From Chloroflexota bacterium (GTDB lineage Bacteria; Chloroflexota; Dormibacteria; CF-121): DNA of 8,832 nucleotides. The DNA lies in contig VBFX01000186.1 in NCBI GenBank assembly GCA_005889395.1, positions 1 to 8,832 of the forward strand, given 5' to 3'. The translations under genes and the position numbers were made by a program. Positions 1 through 5,233 of this stretch are shown in pieces. Under the pieces are notes generated by a model. That model saw only the letters and a program-made list of their open reading frames with translations, had not been told where the DNA came from and ran no database searches. Numbering within the stretch: position 1 is the first letter of the stretch; each line of letters opens with the position of its first letter.

Positions 1-1155
1 CATCAGGCCCTCGTTGTTGCGTTGCCGAGCTCCGTCAAAGATCCGGTCCAGTTCGGTGTCGTCGAGGGCGCGGATCAGGTACGCGAGCATGAAGGGGGAA
101 GGGAGGTCGAGCGCCTCGAGCAGCCGGCGGCGCTCACGCAGTGGCTCGGTCAGCAGATTGCGGCCGTCGAGGTAGAGCACATCGAAGGCGACGAAGATGA
201 CCGGGACCTCGGCGAGCAACTGTGCGCTGACGACCTTGCGACCAAGCCGGTGCTGGAGTTCGAAGAAGGGGAGCACGACACCATCCTTGTACGCGAGCAG
301 CTCACCGTCCAACAGGACGTCATGCGGCACCGCTCCGGCAGCGACCACCACTTCGGGAAAGGCGGCGGTTACCTCGTTGAGATCGCGCGAGTAGAGGACG
401 ACCCGGTCACCCTCTTTATGCAGCTGCCCACGGATCCCGTCGTATTTGTCCTCCACCCAGGCCTCGCCACCGACCCGCCGCATGATGGCCGCCGCATCCT
501 CTTCCGGCGAGGCCAGCATGAACTGCAGCGGGTGCATCAGGCGCAGCTGCGCCGAGCGTAGCCCGCCACGGCGGGCCAGAACGGCAACCTCGCCGAGGTC
601 ACCGGTGAGCATCGACGCCCAAGACACGTCGGCCAAAGGTGCGCCAAAGGCCTTCGCGATTCCTTCCTCGACGAGGCCGGCTCGAAGCCCGATACGGAGG
701 TCGCCGGTGAGAATCTTGCCGATGTACTTTGCCTCGCGCGGCGTGAGCCGGTCGAGCAGCTCACGGAGGGCCTCGGTCTTCTTCTTGACGGTGCGCTGTT
801 CGTAGATGCGCACGAAGGTCCGGTGCACCTCAGGCAGCAACGTCGGCTGCGGATGGGTATGGCCCTGAAGGACTTCTTCAATAACGTCACCGACATCGCT
901 GTGGCGCATGTACGACTCACCAAGCGCTTCTTCATCCACCTGGGCGAGCTCGCAGACTGCGTTGCGGATGACGGCGTACCCCAGGGTCAATTTCCGCTGG
1001 TCGCGGTCGGCGAACGGCCGGGCCGCGAAGAAGACGGCCGCCAGCGGCAGGGCCTCCTCGTCGAGGCTGGCGAAGTACTCACCAAGCAACCGCGTCTTCT
1101 CCAGCTTGCTGTTGGTCGCGCGAATCGCTTCGCCCGTCCGGGCGAATGCCTCCAT
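1..1155 (-). CDS. ATP-dependent DNA ligase, 3' end cut by window edge
   Basis: The product seals nicks in DNA through a covalent lysyl-AMP intermediate. The 385 visible residues hold an N-terminal helical DNA-binding domain (about 1-205, DNA_ligase_A_N type) followed by the nucleotidyltransferase core. Motif I is EDKYDGIR, with K237 as the expected nucleophile and R242 following. LDGEL (282-286) is motif III, FVAFDVLYLDG (321-331) is motif IIIa, and EGLM (382-385) begins motif IV. Motif V and the OB-fold domain lie beyond position 1, so no stop is seen. The ATG at 1155 lies 17 bases past the preceding lipoprotein stop, without a clear Shine-Dalgarno; a 7-bp inverted repeat fills the gap. The two-domain layout resembles the archaeal/LIG1-like ligases found in several bacterial phyla as accessory enzymes beside NAD-dependent LigA. 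It is not an LigD-type fusion as far as visible. It is probably co-transcribed with the lipoproteins. Confidence 0.94.
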   Translation of the reverse strand, partial: MEAFARTGEAIRATNSKLEKTRLLGEYFASLDEEALPLAAVFFAARPFADRDQRKLTLGYAVIRNAVCELAQVDEEALGESYMRHSDVGDVIEEVLQGHTHPQPTLLPEVHRTFVRIYEQRTVKKKTEALRELLDRLTPREAKYIGKILTGDLRIGLRAGLVEEGIAKAFGAPLADVSWASMLTGDLGEVAVLARRGGLRSAQLRLMHPLQFMLASPEEDAAAIMRRVGGEAWVEDKYDGIRGQLHKEGDRVVLYSRDLNEVTAAFPEVVVAAGAVPHDVLLDGELLAYKDGVVLPFFELQHRLGRKVVSAQLLAEVPVIFVAFDVLYLDGRNLLTEPLRERRRLLEALDLPSPFMLAYLIRALDDTELDRIFDGARQRNNEGLM

Positions 1156-1157
1156 GG

Positions 1158-1178
1158 GGCTAGCTTAAAGGGCTAGCC
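1158..1178 (-). repeat. 7-bp inverted repeat between lipoprotein stop and ligase start
   Basis: The arms GGCTAGC (1158-1164) and GCTAGCC (1172-1178) are perfectly complementary around a 7-base loop. The structure contains the stop codon of the upstream lipoprotein and ends 2 bases before the ligase ATG at 1155. In the mRNA it would occupy the place where the ligase ribosome binding site should be. No T-run follows, so it does not look like a terminator. It could limit ligase translation unless ribosomes arriving from the upstream gene open it. That is inference; because GCTAGC is itself palindromic, two copies nearby form a hairpin automatically. Confidence 0.4.
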
Positions 1179-1682
1179 TTGCTGAACCTGGTCGGCCGGA
1201 GGGGCCGTGATCGTCTCACCAGTGTTGTACTTGTCGAAGGTCAGGGTGATGTTCTGGCCGCCGGTCTGGGTTTCGACGTACTTGATCGGGTAACCGTCCT
1301 TCTCGCGGACGTAGGCATCGAAGGCGTTGCCGTCCTTATCCTTCGCCGTCGCGTTCGCCATCCACTTGGGGGATGCAGGGGTCAGCCCGTAATTCGTGCC
1401 GTCGAGCGAGATTTCCTGGATGGTCACTTCCTGCCCACCGACGTTCGTCGTGAACTTGAAGCGGCCGGCCAGCTTGGGTTTATAGGCCAGCGCGCCGTCC
1501 CCGACTAGATCGACGGTCGTGCCGTTATCCGTGATCTTGCCGGTGACAGTGAAATGCGCATCCTTGAGATCTGATTGCTGCGGCTTGGCCAGGACCTCAT
1601 TTGCGGTAGGGGCCGCCGGCGTGGGCACGCCGCATCCCGCCGCGAGCGCGGCGACCCCGACGACAAGCAGCAAGCGGCGCAG
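1173..1682 (-). CDS. LppX/LprAFG-like lipoprotein, third tandem copy, internally shortened
   Basis: Predicted exported lipoprotein of about 169 residues: a short Arg-Arg n-region, a hydrophobic core and an LAAGC lipobox. It shares with its two upstream neighbours the ILAKP-like N-terminal segment, a DAHF strand, GRFKFTT, and the C-terminal DGYPIKY, FDKYNTGE and APPADQV blocks, so the three are paralogues. Compared with the 1690-2322 copy it lacks about 32 residues between KW and AKDKDGN. The start is unclear because no ATG or GTG is in frame. CTG at 1682 gives MRRLLLVV, a good signal peptide, with AGGG about 11 bases upstream, and is used here. TTG at 1673 would give a signal peptide without positive charge. 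TTG at 1754 would overlap the previous gene by 65 bases. The family is known for binding lipids or glycolipids at the outer face of the membrane; the role here is inferred. Loss of part of the fold plus a poor start suggests a decaying or diverged copy. Confidence 0.72.
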   Translation of the reverse strand: MRRLLLVVGVAALAAGCGVPTPAAPTANEVLAKPQQSDLKDAHFTVTGKITDNGTTVDLVGDGALAYKPKLAGRFKFTTNVGGQEVTIQEISLDGTNYGLTPASPKWMANATAKDKDGNAFDAYVREKDGYPIKYVETQTGGQNITLTFDKYNTGETITAPPADQVQQG

Positions 1683-1689
1683 TGGCGGC

Positions 1690-2322
1690 TTAACCCTGCA
1701 CCACCTGGGAGGCCGGGGGTGCCGTGATCGACTCGCCCGTGTTGTACTTGTCAAAGCTGAGGTTCAGCGCATTGCCCTGCTGGGTGATCTCGTATTTGAC
1801 CGGGTAGCCGTCGCTTTCGCGAATCCAGCCGTCAAACTGGTTGCCGTCCTTGTCCTTGGCCTTCGCGTGCCAGGATTTACCGCTCGACAGATTTTCCTCT
1901 CCGACATAGGCGAAATCCGAGGCGCCGGTAAAGCTGTCACGACCGAGGCCGGAAGTAGTCGTCTTCGCGGTCCACTTGCCGTTCCCGGGCACGACCAGTG
2001 TGTAGTCAACTCCGTTGACGGAAATGTCCTGGTAGCTGACCTTCTGCCCGGCCACCGTGGTCTCGAATTTGAACCGCCCGGCCCCAGAGTTCTTGTAGAC
2101 CAATACCCCATCGCCGTGGACGTCCACCGCGACGCCGCCTGGCGTCGAGCTGACGAACTTGCCGGCTACGATGAAATGCGCGTCGTTGAGGTTGGCATGA
2201 AGCGGTTTCGACAGGATGTCCTTGGCGCTCGGGGGTCCGAGCGGCGCACCGGGTCCGCCGCAGGCGGCCAGCAGGCCGACGGCCGCCACCGCCATCGCGA
2301 CTCGAATCAGTCTCGCGATCAC
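1690..2322 (-). CDS. LppX/LprAFG-like lipoprotein, second tandem copy
   Basis: Predicted membrane-anchored lipoprotein of 210 residues. The signal peptide starts MIARLIRV and ends in an LLAAC lipobox with Cys21 as the predicted lipidated residue. The mature part is a repeated beta pattern with GRFKFETTVAGQ, a KWTAK strand, a KSWHAKAKDKDGN segment, and the block DGYPVKYE followed by FDKYNTGE and APPAS. This arrangement resembles the LprG/LppX group (half-barrel folds with a hydrophobic pocket for acylated lipids), although I recognise it by pattern and not by alignment. The GTG start shares its first base with the stop of the upstream copy (TAGTG), which indicates translational coupling. An open frame continues upstream of this GTG but would place the signal peptide internally, so that longer form is rejected. 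It is the most regular member of the three and has the full-length core. Confidence 0.78.
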   Translation of the reverse strand: MIARLIRVAMAVAAVGLLAACGGPGAPLGPPSAKDILSKPLHANLNDAHFIVAGKFVSSTPGGVAVDVHGDGVLVYKNSGAGRFKFETTVAGQKVSYQDISVNGVDYTLVVPGNGKWTAKTTTSGLGRDSFTGASDFAYVGEENLSSGKSWHAKAKDKDGNQFDGWIRESDGYPVKYEITQQGNALNLSFDKYNTGESITAPPASQVVQG

Positions 2323-2933
2323 TATTGCTGAATGTCCGATGCCGGTGGGGCGCTCACCGTCTGCCCCGTGTTGAAGCGATCGAACGTCGCCGTGAAGGTG
2401 GATCCCTGCATCGTGCTCGCGTACTTTAGCGGATAGCCGTCCGATTCCCGTACCCAGGCCTCGAACGGGTTGCCGCCATCGTCCTTGGCTTTCACGTGCC
2501 ACGCCTTTCCTTGGGAGAGCGTCGCCTCGCCCAGGTAGACGGCCTCGGTCCCTTTGAAGGAGCTCGGGTTCGACGAGTTCGTGCTCGCCTTGACGGTCCA
2601 GCGCGGGTTGTCGGGCGACAGATCGTATTCCTTCCCCCCGATGATGATCTCCTCGAACTTGAGGGGTTGGCCGGCGATCGTCGTCTGCATCGTGAAGCGG
2701 GATGCCTGCTGGGGTTTGACGATGACGATCCCGTCACCGGTGGCGTCGAAGGTGACGCTGCCGCTGACGATGTGGGCCACGAGCGTGAAGTGACCATCCC
2801 TGACGTTCGCGGTATCGGGTTTGGCGAGGATCTCCTGCGCCGTCGGCGGCTTGGCGGGTCCGCCGGCGCTATTGCTACAACCGGCGACGATCAGCAGCGA
2901 AATCGGGAGTACGAGCCACGTATGCGCTTTCAC
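2322..2933 (-). CDS. LppX/LprAFG-like lipoprotein, first tandem copy
   Basis: Predicted lipoprotein of 203 residues. The GTG start at 2933 gives MKAHTWLVLPISLLIVAGC, a signal peptide with IVAGC lipobox and Cys19 as lipidation site. An AGGA lies 8 bases upstream and supports this start over longer in-frame options, which would bury the signal peptide. The mature domain shares with the next two genes the EILAKP segment, DGHFTL, QGKAWHVKAKD, VRESDGYPLKY and the closing FDRFNTGQ/APPAS block. It is the most diverged at the C-terminus (Arg-Phe in place of Lys-Tyr in the FDKYNTGE motif). Its stop TAG overlaps the start of the next copy by one base. It lies 31 bases after the 119-residue protein gene. 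The family assignment (LprG-like lipid-binding lipoproteins) is by motif and architecture; substrate unknown. Confidence 0.77.
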   Translation of the reverse strand: MKAHTWLVLPISLLIVAGCSNSAGGPAKPPTAQEILAKPDTANVRDGHFTLVAHIVSGSVTFDATGDGIVIVKPQQASRFTMQTTIAGQPLKFEEIIIGGKEYDLSPDNPRWTVKASTNSSNPSSFKGTEAVYLGEATLSQGKAWHVKAKDDGGNPFEAWVRESDGYPLKYASTMQGSTFTATFDRFNTGQTVSAPPASDIQQ

Positions 2934-2941
2934 GGCGCTTA

Positions 2942-2945
2942 TCCT
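2942..2945 (-). promoter_or_regulatory. Shine-Dalgarno deciding the first lipoprotein start
   Basis: The minus strand reads AGGA immediately before TAAGCGCC and the GTG at 2933, an 8-base spacing. It fixes the start of the first lipoprotein at the beginning of its signal peptide and not at the upstream NTG codons of the same open frame. Confidence 0.55.
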
Positions 2946-2964
2946 AGCGTCCGCGTGGCGATCT

Positions 2965-3324
2965 TTAGGCGGTGTCGGTGTCCTCGACGGCGACGCTACC
3001 CGAGGGAAGACGCGGCGGAGCGATGATCTCCTGGATGATGAAGACAATATCGATCAAGTCGGCCGTACGCGTCCCGGGCTGAAGCCGCTCGATCAGCCGC
3101 GGCCGCACTCGAGCCAGTCCTTCCAGCTGCTCCCGCAACTGCGCCAGGGCTCCTTCATAGCCGTCGGGCACGGTGCCGACGCCGTCGAGGTTCAATTCCT
3201 CCAAATGGTGGAGGAGATCATCCGTCAGCCGCCGCGGCTCGGCGAGCCGGGCCCGCCGGCGCAGCTGGTCGCGACGATCCGCCTCCCGGATTTCCCGGTT
3301 CGCCGATCCAAGCGGTCCGGTCAC
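2965..3324 (-). CDS. hypothetical protein, helical, 119 residues
   Basis: I do not recognise this protein. It is 119 residues, very rich in Arg, Leu, Glu and Asp in its first two thirds, and probably mostly helical (LRRRARLAEPRRLTDDLLHH, ALAQLREQLEGLARVRPRL). A more hydrophobic stretch DLIDIVFIIQEIIAPPRLP follows near residue 90, then an acidic tail. There is no signal peptide and no convincing membrane span. The GTG start at 3324 is preceded by GGGGAGG at 5 bases, one of the best ribosome binding sites in the window, which supports it as real. It is the first gene after the candidate promoter and lies 31 bases before the lipoprotein triplet, so it is probably co-transcribed with them. A cytoplasmic protein leading a lipoprotein operon could be regulatory, but nothing in the sequence proves this. 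Confidence 0.65.
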   Translation of the reverse strand: MTGPLGSANREIREADRRDQLRRRARLAEPRRLTDDLLHHLEELNLDGVGTVPDGYEGALAQLREQLEGLARVRPRLIERLQPGTRTADLIDIVFIIQEIIAPPRLPSGSVAVEDTDTA

Positions 3325-3329
3325 TCACG

Positions 3330-3336
3330 CCTCCCC
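3330..3336 (-). promoter_or_regulatory. strong Shine-Dalgarno of the 119-residue protein
   Basis: GGGGAGG on the minus strand stands 5 bases before the GTG at 3324. Another GTG at 3328 is in a different frame that leads to a short Pro/Ala-rich product, so the 3324 start is preferred. Confidence 0.6.
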
Positions 3337-3343
3337 TCGGATA

Positions 3344-3367
3344 GTGTTCGCGAGGTTCTTGTAACAC
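3344..3367. repeat. short inverted repeat GTGTT-N14-AACAC over the presumed -10
   Basis: Five-base complementary arms, GTGTT and AACAC, flank 14 bases and cover the presumed -10 and start-site area. The spacing suits a dimeric repressor, but five-base arms occur often by chance. I could not match it to a known operator consensus. Confidence 0.2.
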
Positions 3368-3388
3368 CAGTGGCGTCATCATTGTCAA
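3358..3388 (-). promoter_or_regulatory. candidate sigma70-type promoter for the lipoprotein unit
   Basis: A perfect TTGACA (3383-3388 on the minus strand) lies in the only sizeable intergenic gap. The -10 is weak: TACAAG at 3358-3363 matches TATAAT at four of six positions but with a 19-base spacer, and GTTACA gives a 17-base spacer with a poorer match. Transcription from here would begin around 3350, just upstream of the strong ribosome binding site at 3330-3336. The position after a likely terminator and before the 119-residue protein gene supports a new transcription start; the -10 assignment is uncertain. Confidence 0.4.
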
Positions 3389-3398
3389 TTGCTGAACT

Positions 3399-3416
3399 CC
3401 GATCGCAATTGATCGG
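3399..3416. promoter_or_regulatory. inverted repeat CCGATC-GCAATT-GATCGG, candidate operator
   Basis: Perfect 6-bp arms separated by 6 bases lie 10 bases upstream of the TTGACA box, a position used by activators binding next to the -35. No T-run follows on the minus strand, so it is not a terminator for the gene before it. The regulator is unknown. Confidence 0.35.
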
Positions 3417-3418
3417 GC

Positions 3419-3441
3419 AAAAATCAGCCCCATGGTGGGCT
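3419..3441 (-). terminator. short intrinsic terminator at the end of the glp unit
   Basis: On the minus strand, AGCCC (3437-3441) pairs with GGGCT (3426-3430) around a 6-base loop, followed by GA and five T residues (3419-3423). The hairpin overlaps the stop codon of the aldo/keto reductase. The stem is only 5 bp, so termination may be partial. Its place between two divergently functioning units and just upstream of the candidate promoter supports the call. Confidence 0.5.
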
Positions 3442-4234
3442 AGCGCCAGGCCAGCCGGCTGCGTTCTTTCCAGTACCGATCGGGCGGCTCGGCCAGCTTC
3501 GAGAGCGCAGCGAGCTCATCCGGTAGCAGCGGCATGGCGAGGGCCTCGACATTGCTTTGCACCTGCGCTTGCGTGACGGCACCGGAGAGGACAACGTCCA
3601 CCCAGGAGTTGGCGAGCGCGGCGGCGATGGCTTCCTGGTCGCGGTCCGCGAGCCGGCCGTTCGCGAGCGCCTCCTTGATGATCACGCCCCAGCCGGCCTG
3701 ATGCGCCTCGGCGAGCGCCGGCCCGGCGGACGGTTCGAGAAGATTCCATGTCGCCTGCACCGACTGGAAGGGATTGACTCCATCGACGTTGACCGCGAGG
3801 GCGTGGCGGATCACCGCGGCCTGCCGCGGGCCACTAACCGACACGCCAATGGTGAGCCCGCTCGCCCGTAGGGCGTTGAGCTCGGTCAGAACGGCGTGAT
3901 CGTCGAGCACGCCGCTCTCGAGCGTCGCCGAATGGATCTGATAGAGGTCGAGGTACTCGCCGAGCAGTGCACGGCTCTCCGCGATCTGACGTCGCAGCGC
4001 GGCGAGCGAGTGATCCTTGACCTCATGGACGCGGGCGTCGACCTGCCAGTCACCGACGTAGGCGTAGCCCCACTTCGATCCCACGGTGATGGCCTTCGGG
4101 AGGCCGCGCTCGCGAAGCCACGACGCCAGGAAGCGCTCCGCAAAGCCGTAGGAGCGGGCGGCGTCGAAGTAGCGGATGCCGGCGTCATTGGCGGAGCTCA
4201 GGACCTCATGGGATCGGCGCTCGAGAGCGGCCAC
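3440..4234 (-). CDS. aldo/keto reductase with N-terminal deletion and frameshift
   Basis: NAD(P)H-dependent oxidoreductase of the aldo/keto reductase superfamily. Counting from the GTG at 4234 (264 residues), the four catalytic-type residues are visible: D24 and Y29 in YFDAARSYG, K54 in VGSKWG and H101 in YQIHSA. SVSGPRQ, ATWNLLEPSAGPALAEAH and IIKEALANGRL follow family pattern. The expected first strand is not in this frame. The natural ATG at 4275, 8 bases after the preceding stop, reads MELRPLGSTRL, the usual N-terminus of this family, but that frame stops at 4198 after 25 codons. The body frame takes over near 4240-4250 with DGSVAALERR. Relatives as I remember them have about 30 residues between these blocks, including a Gly-rich GLG segment, so a deletion not divisible by three is likely. 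Either the gene is a pseudogene, a truncated protein starts at GTG 4234, or the sequence has an assembly error. Family call is firm; function is doubtful. Confidence 0.85.
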   Translation of the reverse strand: MAALERRSHEVLSSANDAGIRYFDAARSYGFAERFLASWLRERGLPKAITVGSKWGYAYVGDWQVDARVHEVKDHSLAALRRQIAESRALLGEYLDLYQIHSATLESGVLDDHAVLTELNALRASGLTIGVSVSGPRQAAVIRHALAVNVDGVNPFQSVQATWNLLEPSAGPALAEAHQAGWGVIIKEALANGRLADRDQEAIAAALANSWVDVVLSGAVTQAQVQSNVEALAMPLLPDELAALSKLAEPPDRYWKERSRLAWR

Positions 4235-4283
4235 ACTTCCATCAGCCGGGTAGAGCCGAGCGGGCGCAGCTCCATTCCGGAAA

Positions 4284-4832
4284 CTACGGTTGCTCGAGTA
4301 TCCGTGCCTTTTCCTTCTCGAACTCGGCTTCCGAGAGCACGCCGGACTGCCGCAACTCGCCGATCCGTCGGAGTTGCTCGTAGCGGTCGCCGCCTGGCGA
4401 GGGCGGGTTGACGACCGACGGCGTCGGTGCGGCTCGCTGCGCGAACTCGACCATCGCCCCAATGTTCGCCTTCATCAAGGGGCCATTGATATGGGCCGGA
4501 AACGACGCCTGCCCCTGGTCGCCCGTTTCGATGACGATGGTCGAAAAGCCGATCGCATGCTTGCGCAGCGTGACGCTTCGCACGTCGGTCAGCGGGATGA
4601 TGGCGGCCCTGCCGCCGGGGTCGCTCGGGCAGATCAGTCGTTGGGTCGTGAGGATGAGGGGCTTAACTGACGTACCCCAATCCTTCGCGGTGCGGACGAC
4701 GAACTCGTCCTCACCGAGACGACCGCCATCCGGCAGCGGCACGTCTTCGATCGCGATCGGCAATGGAAAATTCCCCCGCTGGCGGGCAAACTCGGTGCGG
4801 CGGCGGGTTACCCGCTCCGACGTGACGGCCAT
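4284..4832 (-). CDS. PH/GRAM-like domain protein with C-terminal SHOCT domain
   Basis: A 182-residue protein with two parts. Residues about 41-131 form a beta-rich segment (LILTTQRLIC, IIPLTDVRSVTL, FSTIVIETG) that looks like the bacterial PH/GRAM-like fold often seen in short membrane-interacting proteins. After a Pro/Ser linker, residues about 150-180 (DRYEQLRRIGELRQSGVLSE onward, with EFEKEKARIL) form a typical SHOCT domain, a two-helix module placed at protein C-termini and thought to mediate oligomerisation. No signal peptide or membrane span is seen. The ATG at 4832 lies 2 bases after the dhaM stop; GAAGGTG lies about 10 bases upstream. The next gene's natural ATG is 8 bases past its stop, so it is embedded in the operon. 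The precise role is unknown; a link to glycerol metabolism is only positional. Confidence 0.82.
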   Translation of the reverse strand: MAVTSERVTRRRTEFARQRGNFPLPIAIEDVPLPDGGRLGEDEFVVRTAKDWGTSVKPLILTTQRLICPSDPGGRAAIIPLTDVRSVTLRKHAIGFSTIVIETGDQGQASFPAHINGPLMKANIGAMVEFAQRAAPTPSVVNPPSPGGDRYEQLRRIGELRQSGVLSEAEFEKEKARILEQP

Positions 4833-4834
4833 CC

Positions 4835-5233
4835 CTAGGTCACCTTCTCCATCTCTCGAGCGCCCAGCGCGGCGGCGGCCACCCCGTCGAGATCGCTGTC
4901 GATCGACGCTTCGACGGCAGCGATCACGGCGCCTTCGACAAAGGGCGCGTTACTGAGGAGCACGCGACCGCCACTGCTGGAGAGCTGCTCCATGGCAACC
5001 TGTGTGCTCAGCACAGCGCTGCCCAGGTCGACCAAAATCAGCACTCCCTCCGGCCCCCGCACGCCTTCGATGGCGCCCAGGATCGCGGTGGCATCGGTTC
5101 CAAGCCGTCCATCCGCGGTCCCGCCGGCGACCGCGATCTTCACCTTGCCTTGGGTCATCTGGGCGGCGAGTTCGCGGACACCCTCGGCAAGCCGGAGGCT
5201 ATGCGAGACGAGCACCATGCTAACCGTGCCCAT
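4835..5233 (-). CDS. dhaM: PTS-dependent dihydroxyacetone kinase phosphotransferase subunit DhaM
   Basis: DhaM passes a phosphoryl group from HPr of the phosphotransferase system to the ADP bound on DhaL, which with DhaK phosphorylates dihydroxyacetone to DHAP in the cytoplasm. The 132-residue product is a single EIIA-Man-type domain. VLVSHS near the N-terminus contains the phosphorylatable histidine (H11). GTDATAILGAIEGV, LVDLGSAVLSTQVAMEQL and APFVEGAVIAAVEAS are typical DhaM blocks. It has no HPr or EI-like extension, unlike the long enterobacterial form. The ATG at 5233 places the first strand as in known DhaM proteins but overlaps glpC by 14 bases; the ATG at 5218 (MVLVSHS), one base after the glpC stop, is the alternative. 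DhaK and DhaL are not in the window and would be expected nearby or elsewhere. Placement directly after glpABC ties it to glycerol use. Confidence 0.88.
   Translation of the reverse strand: MGTVSMVLVSHSLRLAEGVRELAAQMTQGKVKIAVAGGTADGRLGTDATAILGAIEGVRGPEGVLILVDLGSAVLSTQVAMEQLSSSGGRVLLSNAPFVEGAVIAAVEASIDSDLDGVAAAALGAREMEKVT

Noticed and set aside
22..561. Plus-strand 179-codon open frame over the left end
   Set aside because: Antisense of the ligase nucleotidyltransferase core; acidic/Gln-rich shadow without recognisable features.
537..935. Minus-strand open frame starting MKKRLVSRTC inside the ligase region
   Set aside because: It lies in another frame within the ligase, whose catalytic motifs are in the main frame without interruption.
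1179..3026. Series of plus-strand open frames opposite the lipoprotein genes
   Set aside because: They mirror conserved paralogous minus-strand genes with signal peptides; the plus-strand translations show no shared motifs or start sites.
3344..3416. Possible CIRCE, HspR or LexA (GAAC-N4-GTTC) operator in the intergenic gap
   Set aside because: The inverted repeats present do not match those consensus sequences; GAAC occurs twice but as a direct repeat.
3437..3444. GGGCTAGC also occurring at the reductase stop, as near 1156-1178
   Set aside because: Three copies of an 8-base word at stop codons of minus-strand genes are most simply explained by TAG stops in GC-rich context; no larger repeat surrounds them.
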